A stretch of DNA of 64,000 nucleotides from Vicinamibacterales bacterium (GTDB lineage Bacteria; Acidobacteriota; Vicinamibacteria; Vicinamibacterales; UBA2999). Below, in pieces: positions 16,324 to 26,200 of the stretch (position 1 is the first letter of the stretch; each line of letters opens with the position of its first letter). The notes under the pieces are model-generated. The model was given only the letters and a program-made list of their open reading frames with translations, made no database searches and had not been told where the DNA came from. The DNA lies in the NCBI GenBank assembly GCA_041394705.1, contig JAWKHS010000003.1, positions 186,001 through 250,000 of the forward strand, read 5' to 3'. A program made the position numbers and the translations under genes.

Positions 16324-17307
16324 TCACAGGCCGTAGACCCGCTTGGTGTTGCCGCCGAAGATGAGGGCCTTCTGGTCGTCGGGCAACGGCAGGCTGGCGA
16401 GCGCCGCCTTCATCTTCTGGATGCTGCCGATCTGGTGGGGATAGTCGCTGCCGGCGAGGATGCGATCCGCGCCGGCGAAGTTCACGGCGCACATCAGGGC
16501 GTTCGGATCGAAGTTCACCGTGTCGTAGTAGAAGTGCGACTTCAGGTACTCGGTGGGCGGCTTCGAGATGTTGGCCCGGCACTCGCTGAAGGCCTCGTAG
16601 CCGCGATCGAGCCGCTCCGCCAGGTACGGGATGGCGCCGCCGAGATGTCCCAGCACCCACTTGATGCGCGGGAAGCGGTCCGGAATCCCCGCGAACACGA
16701 GGTGCGCCGTGGCGAGCGTGGTGTCCATCAGGAAGCCGACGAGCGGCATCAGCCAGTACTTCTGCATGGCCTCGACGCCCAGCGGATACTCCGGATGGAT
16801 CTGCAGCACGGCGCCGAGCTCGTCGGCCTTCGCCCAGAGCGGGAGGAACCGGTCGTCGGCGAGCGGAACGCCGTTGGCGTTGCTGAACAGCATCGCGCCC
16901 GGGAGGCCGTGTTCCTTCATGGCCCGCTCCAGTTCCACGACCGACGCCGCCGGGTCGTTCAAGGGCAGCGTGGCCAGGGCCGAGAAGTGCTTCGACCGCT
17001 CCTTCGCGATCTTCCCCATGCAGTCGTTGACGAGGCGGGCCCACTCCGCCGCGATCGCGGGCTTCTCCACGTGGACGCCGGGCGTGGTGAACGTGATCAC
17101 CTGTTTCGTGACGCCGAGCTGGTCGAGAACGTCCTGGCGATAGTCGATGTCGCGATGCCCGCGCACGACGATGTTGTAGTCGCCGGGGTAGTGGACGCGC
17201 GGGTTGCCGTCGGCGTCGTCGTCGACCGTGATCGAACTCCGCCCCAGCCTGAGCTCGGCGAGGTACTCGGGCGGGTAATAGTGATTGTGGACGTCGAGGA
17301 TTTCCAT
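16324..17307 (-). CDS. ACMSD-like amidohydrolase (amidohydrolase_2 family)
   Basis: 327-residue TIM-barrel metal enzyme of the aminocarboxymuconate-semialdehyde-decarboxylase-related group, which decarboxylates or hydrolyses aromatic or 2-oxo acids. It starts MEILDVHNHYYPPEY (metal His7 and His9). LQIHPEYP gives the third His, KWVLGHLGGAIPYLAERLDRG the fourth, and RILAGSDYPH the catalytic Asp; all expected positions are filled. No signal peptide, so cytoplasmic. The start was moved from a longer open frame to the ATG where homology begins. It is first in a minus-strand set with the DUF1028 gene. Confidence 0.9.
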   Translation of the reverse strand: MEILDVHNHYYPPEYLAELRLGRSSITVDDDADGNPRVHYPGDYNIVVRGHRDIDYRQDVLDQLGVTKQVITFTTPGVHVEKPAIAAEWARLVNDCMGKIAKERSKHFSALATLPLNDPAASVVELERAMKEHGLPGAMLFSNANGVPLADDRFLPLWAKADELGAVLQIHPEYPLGVEAMQKYWLMPLVGFLMDTTLATAHLVFAGIPDRFPRIKWVLGHLGGAIPYLAERLDRGYEAFSECRANISKPPTEYLKSHFYYDTVNFDPNALMCAVNFAGADRILAGSDYPHQIGSIQKMKAALASLPLPDDQKALIFGGNTKRVYGL

Positions 17308-17474
17308 GTCGCGCGGAAGGCTATCACAGCGACTCCCTGTCGGTCGGGTGGCCCGGGAGCGGCAGGTCGGCACTTTTTTCGTCGGGGACGATTCGAATTG
17401 CGACGCGCCGATCGACGGCGCCGCCGGGCACAGACGACGACAGGACCTGGCGTCGTTCTTGCTGTCGGCCGCGC

Positions 17475-19649
17475 ATGCGCCGTGCCCGTTCGCTCGCCCT
17501 GATCGTCTTCGCATCGGGCGCCGCCGCCGCTGTCCGGCCCGGCGGCCCCATCGTGCCGGCGGCGGCACAGGCGGCCTGGGCGTTCGAGGAGACCTTCGAC
17601 GGCCGTCCCGGCGCGCCCTCCCAGGCGCTCCTGCCGTCCACGTTCGATTACGTCGTCACGCATCGCACGCATCCGTCGACGCCCGATGGACTCGACCCGG
17701 CCGGCAGCTATGGCACCTTCCTGGCCGATCACGGCGCCGACTGCGCGCCGCCCGCGGCCCAGCACCTCGTGCCGTCCACCTCGCACCGGTCGAACGGACG
17801 TGCCCCGGACCACAGCTTCTTCGTGTGCGCCGCCCACATGATGTCGTCGCTCGGCGACGTCGAGGGCTACTCGGTGTCGGCGTTCTATCCGCGCCAGGAG
17901 TTCGACTTCGCGGGCGGCGGCGTGCTCGAGTGGGACGTCAACCTGAACGCCCCGCACGCGCGGAGCTGGTGGGAGGTCGTGATCATGCCGCGCGACCAGC
18001 TCCAGCTCGCGGCCGCGAAGCCGTGGCTGCCGGTGGACGAGACGTACCCGGCCGATCGCATCGTGCTCGGCTTCTCGGAACGTTCGGCGCGTGAGATGGA
18101 AGTGGGACACGGCGCCACGCCCCCGAACGGCGTGGTGGCCGCCACGTCGGACTGGGCCGGGTGGGACGTCCGACAGCCCGGCGATCCGGCCCTCACCGAT
18201 CGCGCCATCCGCCGCCCGATGCGCGTGGAGCTCTTGCCCACGATGGTGAAGTGGTCCATCACCCGGGCCGACGGCAGCCTGGACGTGCTCACCCTGCCCG
18301 TGCCCGGCGGCCTCCCGTTCACGCGCGGGATCGTCCTGTTCAAGACGCACGCCTACACGCCGAGGAAAGACGGCAACACGCATCTCTACAGGTACCACTG
18401 GGACAACATCCGCTTCTCGGGTCCCGCGCTGCCGCCGTTCCACGCCGCCGAAGTGGACGGCGTCCTGGATCTCGAGGCGAACGGGTCGAGGCCCATCGGC
18501 TCGACGGCGGTGCAGCCCCTCACGATCGCGGCGGTCGACCCGAATCCCGTGCTCGTGGGGCAGACCCACGGCGGCCTCGCCGGCCAGATCCTGTTGAGCG
18601 TCAACTCCGGCCCGGCCATCGCCGTGAACCCCCTCTCGGCGGCCGGCGGCCAGGATCCCTGCTGGCACGGCGGCTGGCGCACGTTTCGCGTGCCGCTCGA
18701 TCCCCACGCCCTGCACGTGGGGCAGAACACCCTGCGATGGACCGTGGGTCCGCGCCCCGCCTGCGCGGCCGGGCAATGGTATTGGGACGGCTTCTCTGTG
18801 AAGGCCGTGGAACTGCAAATGGACGGTCCCGGCGCGCCCCAGGGGCCCGATGGACCGACGGCGCTGGTCGTGGATTCGGTGGTCGGGGCGCGCGTGGCCC
18901 TGCGCTGGACGCCTCCGGCCTTCGTCACGCCCGTCGGCTACGTGGTGGAGGGCGGCGTGGCCCCGGGGCAGACGCTCGGCAGCCTGCCGATTGCGACGAC
19001 CGGCAGCAGCGGGGCGGTGGACCTGCCGCCCGGCGACTTCTACCTGCGCCTGCGCGCCATGACGGCGTCCGGGCTCACGCCGTCGTCGAACGAGGTGCAG
19101 GTGCACGTGGGCGCACCGGCGGCCCCTCCGCCGCCTGCGGCGCTGCTCGGTCTGGTCGACGGGTCCCGCATCGCGCTGAGCTGGACGCTGGCCGGCGGCA
19201 CGGCGACGTCCGTCCTCCTCGACGTGACGGGCGGTGCGACGGTGTCATTGCCCCTCGGGCTCACCGAGGCGTTCTCGGCAGGGCCCGTCCCTCCCGGCGC
19301 CTACACGCTGGCCGTGCGCGCGGTGAACGCGGCCGGCGTCAGCGCGCCCTCGGCGCCGGTCACCCTCACCGTGCCGGGCGGGTGCAGTGGCGCCCCGCAG
19401 CCGCCGACCGCCCTCGCGGCGGCGTGGACCCCGGCGGGCGCCCTCGTGTCGTGGCGGCCGCCGGCCGCCGGCGCCGCCGTGACCGGGTATGCGCTCGACG
19501 TCTCCGGCGCGCTCGTGGCCACGGTGCCGCTCGTCCAGCGCAGCGTGAGCGGCGCGCTGCCGCCGGGCAGCTACGTGTTCCGCGCGCGTGCGACGAACCC
19601 GTGCGGGCAGAGCGCGCTCACCGCGCCCGTGCCGCTCGTCGTACCGTGA
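17475..19649 (+). CDS. Secreted protein with C-terminal fibronectin type III domains
   Basis: 724 residues. A signal peptide ends near AAQA (residue ~33). Residues ~35-440 are a unique domain with the look of a lectin-like beta sandwich (LEWDVNLNAPHARSWWEVVI, GGWRTFRVPLDPHALHVGQN). Three fibronectin type III-like repeats follow at about 450-545, 546-635 and 637-724 (ALRWTPPAFVTPVGYVVEGG; LSWTLAGGTATSVLLDV; VSWRPPAAGAAVTGYALDV). There is no anchor, so it may be released or attached non-covalently. A role in carbohydrate or surface binding is plausible but not shown; no catalytic residues were identified. Confidence 0.78.
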   Translation: MRRARSLALIVFASGAAAAVRPGGPIVPAAAQAAWAFEETFDGRPGAPSQALLPSTFDYVVTHRTHPSTPDGLDPAGSYGTFLADHGADCAPPAAQHLVPSTSHRSNGRAPDHSFFVCAAHMMSSLGDVEGYSVSAFYPRQEFDFAGGGVLEWDVNLNAPHARSWWEVVIMPRDQLQLAAAKPWLPVDETYPADRIVLGFSERSAREMEVGHGATPPNGVVAATSDWAGWDVRQPGDPALTDRAIRRPMRVELLPTMVKWSITRADGSLDVLTLPVPGGLPFTRGIVLFKTHAYTPRKDGNTHLYRYHWDNIRFSGPALPPFHAAEVDGVLDLEANGSRPIGSTAVQPLTIAAVDPNPVLVGQTHGGLAGQILLSVNSGPAIAVNPLSAAGGQDPCWHGGWRTFRVPLDPHALHVGQNTLRWTVGPRPACAAGQWYWDGFSVKAVELQMDGPGAPQGPDGPTALVVDSVVGARVALRWTPPAFVTPVGYVVEGGVAPGQTLGSLPIATTGSSGAVDLPPGDFYLRLRAMTASGLTPSSNEVQVHVGAPAAPPPPAALLGLVDGSRIALSWTLAGGTATSVLLDVTGGATVSLPLGLTEAFSAGPVPPGAYTLAVRAVNAAGVSAPSAPVTLTVPGGCSGAPQPPTALAAAWTPAGALVSWRPPAAGAAVTGYALDVSGALVATVPLVQRSVSGALPPGSYVFRARATNPCGQSALTAPVPLVVP

Positions 19650-19803
19650 GCGCCAGATCGCCCGAAACGCCCAGGCTGAACGCCACGCCACGCTGGACCG
19701 TCGAACATGGCCAGTCTCGGAGGTGCCGTCGGCGACGGATGATCCGGACGGTCTGGTCCCGGCGCGTGTCAGAATTCGCGGCGGACAGACGATGGGAGGC
19801 ACG

Positions 19804-20970
19804 ATGACGGACGCAACCGGGAACGGGGTGCTGGCCCTTCGGGCCTGTGTGGTGCTGTCGGCCGCGCTGGGCGCGCTCACACCTGGCGCACTCCGGGCCC
19901 AGGAGACACTGCACGAGCAGTGGCGCGTCGAAACGCCGGGCGATCTGCCCCAGGCCATCGCCGTGGACCCGGCTGTGCCCGGCCTCTTCTACGTGGCGCT
20001 CAAGACCGGCGGCGTGGCGGTGTACGACGAGACGGGACGGGCGCCGCGCCGCATCGGCACGGTGGAGCGCCGGGCGCTGGGCAACCTCGATGCCATGCAT
20101 CTCGTCCTGCGCGGCGGCCGTCTCTACGTGGCGCTGGGCGACTTCTTCGCCGCGCGCTCGCGTGCGGGACTGGCCGTACTCGACCTCGGGGACCCCCGCG
20201 CGCCACGCGTCGTGGACGTGTGGCTGACACCCGACGAAGTGAAGGGGGCCGCCGCCGTCGCCAGCGACGGCCGACATGCGTATCTCGCGACCATGCACCA
20301 CGGCGTCATGACGTTCGACGTGGGTGCGGCCTCGATTCGCCACGTGACCACGGTGGTGCCGGATCCCGGGTTCCCGCGGAAGAACCCGACGGCAGTACAG
20401 CGTCCCAATGCCCGCGGCCTGGCACTTGCGGGCGACCTGCTGTTCGTGGCCTACGACGCTGGCGGACTCCGCGTCCTGGATGTGGCTGCGCCCGATGCGC
20501 CCCGCGAGATCGGCCGCTACGTGAACGCGGGGATGAGGAACAAGCAGCAGGCGTACAACGACGTCGTCGTCGATGGCACACGGGCCTACGTCTCGGTGGA
20601 CTACGCCGGGCTGGAGATCCTCGATCTGGCCGACCCCGAGCATCCCCGGCAACTGGGCTGGTGGAATCCCTGGCATGCCGAGCGATTCTCCAATCTCTGG
20701 TTGAACAGCCCCGGCCACGCCAACCAGATCGGGCTGGATCCGGGCGCTGGGCTCGTGTACCTCTCGGCCGGGGACAGCGAGCTCCAGGTGGTGGACGTCC
20801 GCAACCCCGCGACGCCAACCCTGCGGGCGCGCGTCGGCACGGCGAAGGACGGGCGCGGCACCTGGGGCATGATGCTCGGCGCCGATCGCGTGTACCTGAG
20901 CTACATCCGCGCGCTGGTGCCGTTCCGTGGCACGTGGGCGGGCATCGTCGCCGTGGACCGCGCACCCTGA
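19804..20970 (+). CDS. Exported LVIVD-type beta-propeller protein
   Basis: 388 residues. A signal peptide (about residues 1-32, ending LRAQ) precedes a series of propeller blades of the LVIVD type, each ending in a V-D/L-D-P pair: GLAVLDLGDPRAPRVVD, GLRVLDVAAPDAPREIG, GLEILDLADPEHPRQLG and ELQVVDVRNPATPTLRA. Such proteins are secreted or surface-located and of unknown ligand. An ATG four codons upstream (19792) is possible; 19804 was chosen because GGGAGG ends 4-5 nt before it. It is smaller and more distant in sequence than the two LVIVD paralogues at 34740-38597. Confidence 0.8.
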   Translation: MTDATGNGVLALRACVVLSAALGALTPGALRAQETLHEQWRVETPGDLPQAIAVDPAVPGLFYVALKTGGVAVYDETGRAPRRIGTVERRALGNLDAMHLVLRGGRLYVALGDFFAARSRAGLAVLDLGDPRAPRVVDVWLTPDEVKGAAAVASDGRHAYLATMHHGVMTFDVGAASIRHVTTVVPDPGFPRKNPTAVQRPNARGLALAGDLLFVAYDAGGLRVLDVAAPDAPREIGRYVNAGMRNKQQAYNDVVVDGTRAYVSVDYAGLEILDLADPEHPRQLGWWNPWHAERFSNLWLNSPGHANQIGLDPGAGLVYLSAGDSELQVVDVRNPATPTLRARVGTAKDGRGTWGMMLGADRVYLSYIRALVPFRGTWAGIVAVDRAP

Positions 20971-20983
20971 CGGCGCGCCGCCG

Positions 20984-22321
20984 CTAACGGCCGCGGCGCC
21001 GCGTGACCCAGAGCGCCACGGGCCAGCCGCTGGCGACCACCGCCGCGCCGAACAGCGCCTCGGCCGGCTGGGCGCGCAGCTGGTTCACGACGATGGCGGC
21101 CGACGTCAGGATGAAGACGACGGGCGTCGCCGGATAGCCCCACATCCAGTACGCCGGGCGGTAGGTCGCGCGTCCGCGCAGCACCACGAGGCCGGCCGTC
21201 ATCAACGCGAAGAAGAACCACTCCATGTAGATGACGCGCCCGAAGAGCGTGGGGTAGCTGCCCGTCAGCACGAGGACCGTGGCCCACAGCCCCTGGAGCA
21301 CGATGGCGCGGTGGGGCGTCCGGTAGACCGGGTGCACGGCGTCCACCCACGGCAGCATGACGCCGTCGCGGGCCATCGCGAGGTACATGCGCGGTCCCGC
21401 CAGCACGATGCCCGTGACGGCGCCGACCGCCGACACGACGACGAGCGCCGAGACCGCCGAGGCCGCCGTCCCGCCGACCAGCGTCTCGGCGACGTCCGCC
21501 GCGATGCGCGGTGACTGGCGCACCGCGTCGAGCGGCAGGACCCAGAGGTAGAGGGCGTTCAGGCCGATGTAGCACGCGGTCACGACGAGCGTGCCGACGG
21601 TGAGCGCCTTGGGGAGCGTCCGCACGGGATCGGTCGTCTCGCCGGCCGCGTAGGTCACCATGTGCCACCCGCCGAAGGCGAACAGGCCGGCGCCGACGCC
21701 CAGGAGCAGGCGATCGACGGGCACCGCGGCGACGTCGGACCAGCCGAGCGACCACGCATCGCCCGTTCCGGCGCCCGAGAAGGCCACGCCGCCGGCCAGG
21801 AGCAGCGCGATCGCGGCCAGCTTGGCGACGGTGATCGCCGTCTGCACGGTGGTGCCCGTCTTCACGCCGAGGTAGTTGATGGCGGAGATGACGACGATGA
21901 TGGCGGCCGCCAGCAGCTGCTGTTCGAACGGCGACGCCGGCACGAAGTAGGCGACGTAGCGCGCGGCCACCATCGAGATGGCCGCGATGATGCCCGAGTG
22001 GATGCTCCAGAAGTTCGCCCAGCCCCACATGAAGGCCACGCGCCGCGAGAAGGCCTCCCGCAGGAAGACGTACACGCCGCCGGTCTCGGGGTAGGCCGAC
22101 GCGAGTTCCGCGCACACGAGCGCGCCCAGGAAGGTGAGCAGGCCCGCGAGCGACCAGGCGACCAGGATGCCGGCGATCGTCGGCACCTCGCGCGTGATCT
22201 CCGAGGGCTGCACGAAGATCGACGACCCGATGATGGTGCCGACGACCATCGCCGCCGCCTGCGGGAGCCCGATCGCCCGCCGGAGTTCCGGCGCCGGTCG
22301 GCTGGTCGGCGGAGAAGACAT
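20984..22321 (-). CDS. APC-family amino acid permease
   Basis: 445-residue membrane transporter with about 12 helices, taking up or exchanging amino acids across the inner membrane. The first helix has the APC consensus unwound segment (AAMVVGTIIGSSIFVQPSEI). AELASAYPETGGVYVFLREAF, SAINYLGVKTGTTVQ and FAFGGWHMVTYAAGETTDPVRTLPKA are the conserved loop regions of the LAT/amino acid-polyamine group. It ends 13 nt after the stop of the convergent LVIVD-type gene. A TACACT hexamer sits 7 nt before the ATG. A second APC permease is encoded at 57742. Confidence 0.93.
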   Translation of the reverse strand: MSSPPTSRPAPELRRAIGLPQAAAMVVGTIIGSSIFVQPSEITREVPTIAGILVAWSLAGLLTFLGALVCAELASAYPETGGVYVFLREAFSRRVAFMWGWANFWSIHSGIIAAISMVAARYVAYFVPASPFEQQLLAAAIIVVISAINYLGVKTGTTVQTAITVAKLAAIALLLAGGVAFSGAGTGDAWSLGWSDVAAVPVDRLLLGVGAGLFAFGGWHMVTYAAGETTDPVRTLPKALTVGTLVVTACYIGLNALYLWVLPLDAVRQSPRIAADVAETLVGGTAASAVSALVVVSAVGAVTGIVLAGPRMYLAMARDGVMLPWVDAVHPVYRTPHRAIVLQGLWATVLVLTGSYPTLFGRVIYMEWFFFALMTAGLVVLRGRATYRPAYWMWGYPATPVVFILTSAAIVVNQLRAQPAEALFGAAVVASGWPVALWVTRRRGR

Positions 22322-22328
22322 GGCCGGG

Positions 22329-22334
22329 AGTGTA
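22329..22334 (-). promoter_or_regulatory. -10-like TACACT, 7 nt before permease start
   Basis: Minus-strand TACACT, spacer CCCGGCC, then the ATG at 22321. No ribosome-binding site fits between, so a leaderless start is the simplest reading. Confidence 0.48.
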
Positions 22335-22423
22335 TGCGAAGGCGGGGGCCCGAGCGCCCCCGCGGCCCCGCCGGCGGTGGTACGATCGGCCGAGGCCGGG
22401 ACCGCGCGCCCGGCGTCCTCGGC

Positions 22424-22591
22424 ATGCCTTCCCTCGGAGCGAGCGTGGCGGCGATGCTGGCCGGCTGGGTGCTCGACGACGTCCTGGCGCCCTACGTCGG
22501 CTTCGGCACGCGGCTCGTCGTCGGCCTGGTGGCGACGTCGATCCTCTGGGTCCTCGTGTTCCAGTGGCTGCGGCGGCTGAGGGACGGATGA
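22424..22591 (+). CDS. 55-aa membrane peptide coupled to the next gene
   Basis: MPSLGASVAAMLAGWVLDDV starts a 55-residue peptide. It has one or two hydrophobic segments (residues ~5-20 and ~31-48, LVVGLVATSILWVLVFQWL) and a basic tail LRRLRDG, so it is probably an inner-membrane protein with the C-terminus inside. Its stop overlaps the start of the next gene as ATGA, which is the main evidence that it is real. A TACGAT hexamer lies ~38 nt upstream. It is not recognised as a known family. Confidence 0.5.
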   Translation: MPSLGASVAAMLAGWVLDDVLAPYVGFGTRLVVGLVATSILWVLVFQWLRRLRDG

Positions 22592-23247
22592 CCGCCATCG
22601 ACCGTCCGGCCGCGGGCGGGAGCCGCGGGGCCGCGTGGGGGCGGGGCGTCGCCACCCTGGTGCTGTGGGGCCCGCTCCTCGCCGCCTGCGCCTGGCCGGC
22701 GTCGAAGATCCCTGGCGTGGGCCTCTACTTCGAGCCGGTGTCCTTCAGCGCCGCGGCGCTCGGCGGGCCGCTCGGGCCGGACGACCTGGCCGCGATTCGG
22801 GCCGTCGCCCTCGACGAGCTGCGGCGGGCGTTCGCCGGCTACCGCGTCGCGATCTCCGACCGCCGGGATGCCCGCTTCACCGTCGGCGTCGTGCAGGACG
22901 TGCGGGACCTGCGGGTGGCGCGCCGCATGTCGGTCGCCGGGGCGTCACGGGCCATCTCCGGCTTCGGTGGCAGCGGCACCGTCAACTTCGCGCTGCTGGC
23001 GGGGGCCGCCGTCAGCTGCGCGCCCGCCGGCGCCGACCGGCGGACCCTGCTGGACGCCATCGGCCGCGGCGTGGGCCGTGCCGCCGCGCACGAAGCCGCG
23101 CACCAGCTCCTGCCGACCGCGCCCCTGCACGACAGCCGCGATCTCGAGAGCTACGAGTACCACGCGGCCAGCCGGTGCCAGCAGTACTTCGGCCCCATGC
23201 ACTGGGACCTGGCCGGCCCGCTGCTGGCGGCGCGCCTGGGCCGCTGA
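22588..23247 (+). CDS. Lipoprotein with HEAAH metalloprotease-like motif
   Basis: 219 residues with a lipoprotein signal (GPLLAAC, Cys34). The body has the compact alpha/beta look of a small metalloprotease: LDELRRAFAGYRVAISDRRDARFTVGVV, then GVGRAAAHEAAHQLLPTAP with an HExxH-type motif at residues 168-172 and a following His181-Asp182. The third His lies 13 residues after the first, three more than in true metzincins (10). Conserved-looking SYEYHAASRCQQYFGPMHWD follows. I infer a zinc peptidase-like periplasmic lipoprotein; activity is unproven. It is coupled by ATGA overlap to the small membrane peptide. Confidence 0.65.
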   Translation: MTAIDRPAAGGSRGAAWGRGVATLVLWGPLLAACAWPASKIPGVGLYFEPVSFSAAALGGPLGPDDLAAIRAVALDELRRAFAGYRVAISDRRDARFTVGVVQDVRDLRVARRMSVAGASRAISGFGGSGTVNFALLAGAAVSCAPAGADRRTLLDAIGRGVGRAAAHEAAHQLLPTAPLHDSRDLESYEYHAASRCQQYFGPMHWDLAGPLLAARLGR

Positions 23248-23273
23248 CCGCAGGCGCGCTCCCGGCCTGCCGC

Positions 23274-26200
23274 CTACTTCGGGCTGATTGGCTGCTTCCG
23301 CTCCCGGGTGAGCATCCGGTTCAGCGTCACGAGGTCCGACGCGAGCACCTTGTCCAGGCGATCCTGTTCGGCTTTCAGCTCGGCCGCGAGCTCGTCGAAG
23401 ATCGGTTCGACGTTGCCGGTCGGCCGGCCCTCGCCCGTGATCGCCACGCGCAGCAGCGAGGCCAGGCGGTTGTTGGTGCGGATCGGGAAGTTCAGCGGGT
23501 CCTGGCCGCTCTGGTTCTTCACCTGGTAGAGGTCCACCTCCACCGCGGTGAGGTTCGTGGCGAGCGTCTCGGCCGCGGCCACCACTTCCTTCGGCGTGCC
23601 CTTGGACTTCTCCTCCGCCTCCTTCTTGATGCGGCGGATGTTGATCACGGCCAGGTTCGCCTCGTTGACCTTGTCGCGGATCCGCGTGGCGAGATCCCAC
23701 TGGAACTGCAGGTCGGCGTCGCTGACGTCGCGCAGGGGGTGCTTGGTGATCGTGAACGGCTGCGTCTTGGTCACGCCGTCGGCCGTGAGGCGGGCCTCGT
23801 AGCGGCCGGGCAGCACCGTGGGCCCGTTCTGCGTCGCGCCCCAGAGGATCATCCCCTCGAAGCTCACGATCGGCTGCGCGCTGAGGTCCCACGACGCTCG
23901 GTTCATGCCGGCCGCCATCGGGACGGTGGTCTGCGGGCCGCGCGGGCCGCCCTCGTTCTCCCCGCCCTCGTCGCCGGGCTTGCGCGGCGGCGTGCCCGTG
24001 AAGGAGCGGACCACGGTCCCGCCCGCGTCGAGGATGTCGAGCGTCAGCACCTTCGGCTGCGCCTTCAGGTAGTAGTCGATGAGCACCCGATCGAGCCCGC
24101 GAATCGTGTCCGGCGGCGCGAACAGCGTGACGTCCGCCAGGCTGCCCGCGAACTGCCGCAGCGTGGAGAGGTTGTCCATCACGTAGAAGCTGCGGCCGTG
24201 CGTGCCGATGGCCAGCGAGGTGCCGTCGACCCAGAGGTCGGTGATGGGCACGTCGGGCAGGCCGTTGTTGAACTTCTGCCAGTGATCGCCGTCGTCGAAC
24301 GACACGTACGCGCCGTGCTGCGTGCCCGCGTAGAGGAGGCCGCGGCGCGCCGGATCCTCGCGGACGGTGTGCACGTAGTCGTTGGCCGGAATGCCGGTGA
24401 CGACCCGCGTCCACGTCTGGCCGAAGTCACGGGTCCGGAAGATGTACGGCGACTGGTCGCCGAGCAGCATCTTCTTCACCGCCATGTAGGCGGTGCCGTC
24501 GTCGAACGACGAGCCGTCGAGCTGACTGACGCGGCCCAGGTCGGGCATCTCCCGCGGCGTCACGTTGGTCCAGCTCGTGCCGCCGTTGCGCGTGACGTGG
24601 ACGAGCCCGTCGTCGGAGCCGGCCCAGATCAGGTTCACGTTCTTCTTGCCGGGGGCCAGCGAGAAGATGGTCGCGTAGATCTCGGGGCTGTTCATGTCGT
24701 GGGTGATCGGGCCGCCCGAGTCCTGCATCGTCTTGGGATCGTGCCGCGTCAGGTCTCCGCTGATGGCCGTCCACGTGTCGCCTCCGTTCGTCGTCTTCCA
24801 CACGCGCTGGGAGGTCGTGTACATCACGGTCGGATCGGCGTAGGCGAAGAGGATCGGGTAGGTCCACTGCCAGCGCTCCTTCACGTCCTTCGACGCCTCG
24901 CCCGAGAAGAAGCGGGGATAGGCACCCACCTCCTTCAGCTCGCCCGTGCGGGCGTTGTAGCGCGTGAGGAAGCCGCCGTTGTTCGTGCCGGCGAAGAAGA
25001 CGTCGGAGTTGCTCGGGTGCGGCGCGATGTAGCCGGGCTCGCCGCCGCCCACCTGGTACGGCGCCACGGGCGGGACGCGGCCGAAGCCGCCCAGGTTCGT
25101 GTTGCTGGGCACGCAGAGCGTCGAGTTGTCCTGCTGCGACCCGCAGACGTGGAACGGCACGTGGGACGTCGTGACCACGTGGTAGAACTGCGCCGTCGGG
25201 AAGTCCTGGTCCGTCCACTTCACCTGGCGTGCCTGCGCGGAGGCGTTGAACGAGATGGCGCCGCCGCCGTCGTTCCCGTCCATCACGTGCTCCGAGTTGT
25301 CGGGGTCGATCCAGAAGTCGTGGTGGTCGCCGTGGGTGCCGTTCCCCATCGACACGAGCGTCTTGCCGGCGTCGGTGGATCGGAAGAGCGCCGTGTTCTG
25401 CATGTACACGACGTCCTTGTTGTTCGGGTCGGCGTGCACGTGCGTGTAGTAGAAGGCGCGCTGGCGGATGCTGCGGGCGTCGTTCATGAGCCTCCAGGTG
25501 GCGCCCGCGTCGTCCGAGACGAAGAGCCCGCCGTTCTCGTTCTCGACGAGCGCGTAGACCCGGGAGCCGTCGGCGCCAGACACGGCCACGCCGATCCGCC
25601 CGACCATGCCGGCGGGCATGCCGGGATTGCGCGTGATCTCGGTCCAGGTCTCGCCGCCGTCGGTGGACTTGAAGAGGCCGCTGCCGGGGCCGCCGCTCGA
25701 CATCTGGTACTCGATCCTGTACGCCTCCCAGAGCGAGGCGAAGATCACGTTGGGGTTCTTCCGGTCGATCGACAGGTCCACGGCGCCCGTCTTGCCGTCA
25801 CGGAACAGCACCCGCTTCCAGGTCTTCCCGCCGTCGCTCGACTTGAACACGCCGCGTTCGTCGCTCGGACCGTGGTAGTCGCCGAAGGCGGCCACGAAGA
25901 CGACGTCGGGGTTGGTGGGGTGGACGCGGATCTTCGAGATCGCCTCCACGTTCCGGAATCCGACGTGCGTCCAGGTCTTGCCGGCGTCGGCCGACTTGTA
26001 CACGCCGTCGCCGGGCATGATGTTGCCGCGGATGCAGGACTCGCCCGTGCCGATGAAGACGACGTCCGGGTTCGACTCCGACACCGCCACGGCGCCCACC
26101 GACGAGCTCGTGATCTGGCCGTCGGTCATGGGCGTCCAGTTGCTGCCGGCGTCGATGGTCTTCCAGAGGCCGCCGCCCACCGCGCCGAAGTACGCCTCCA

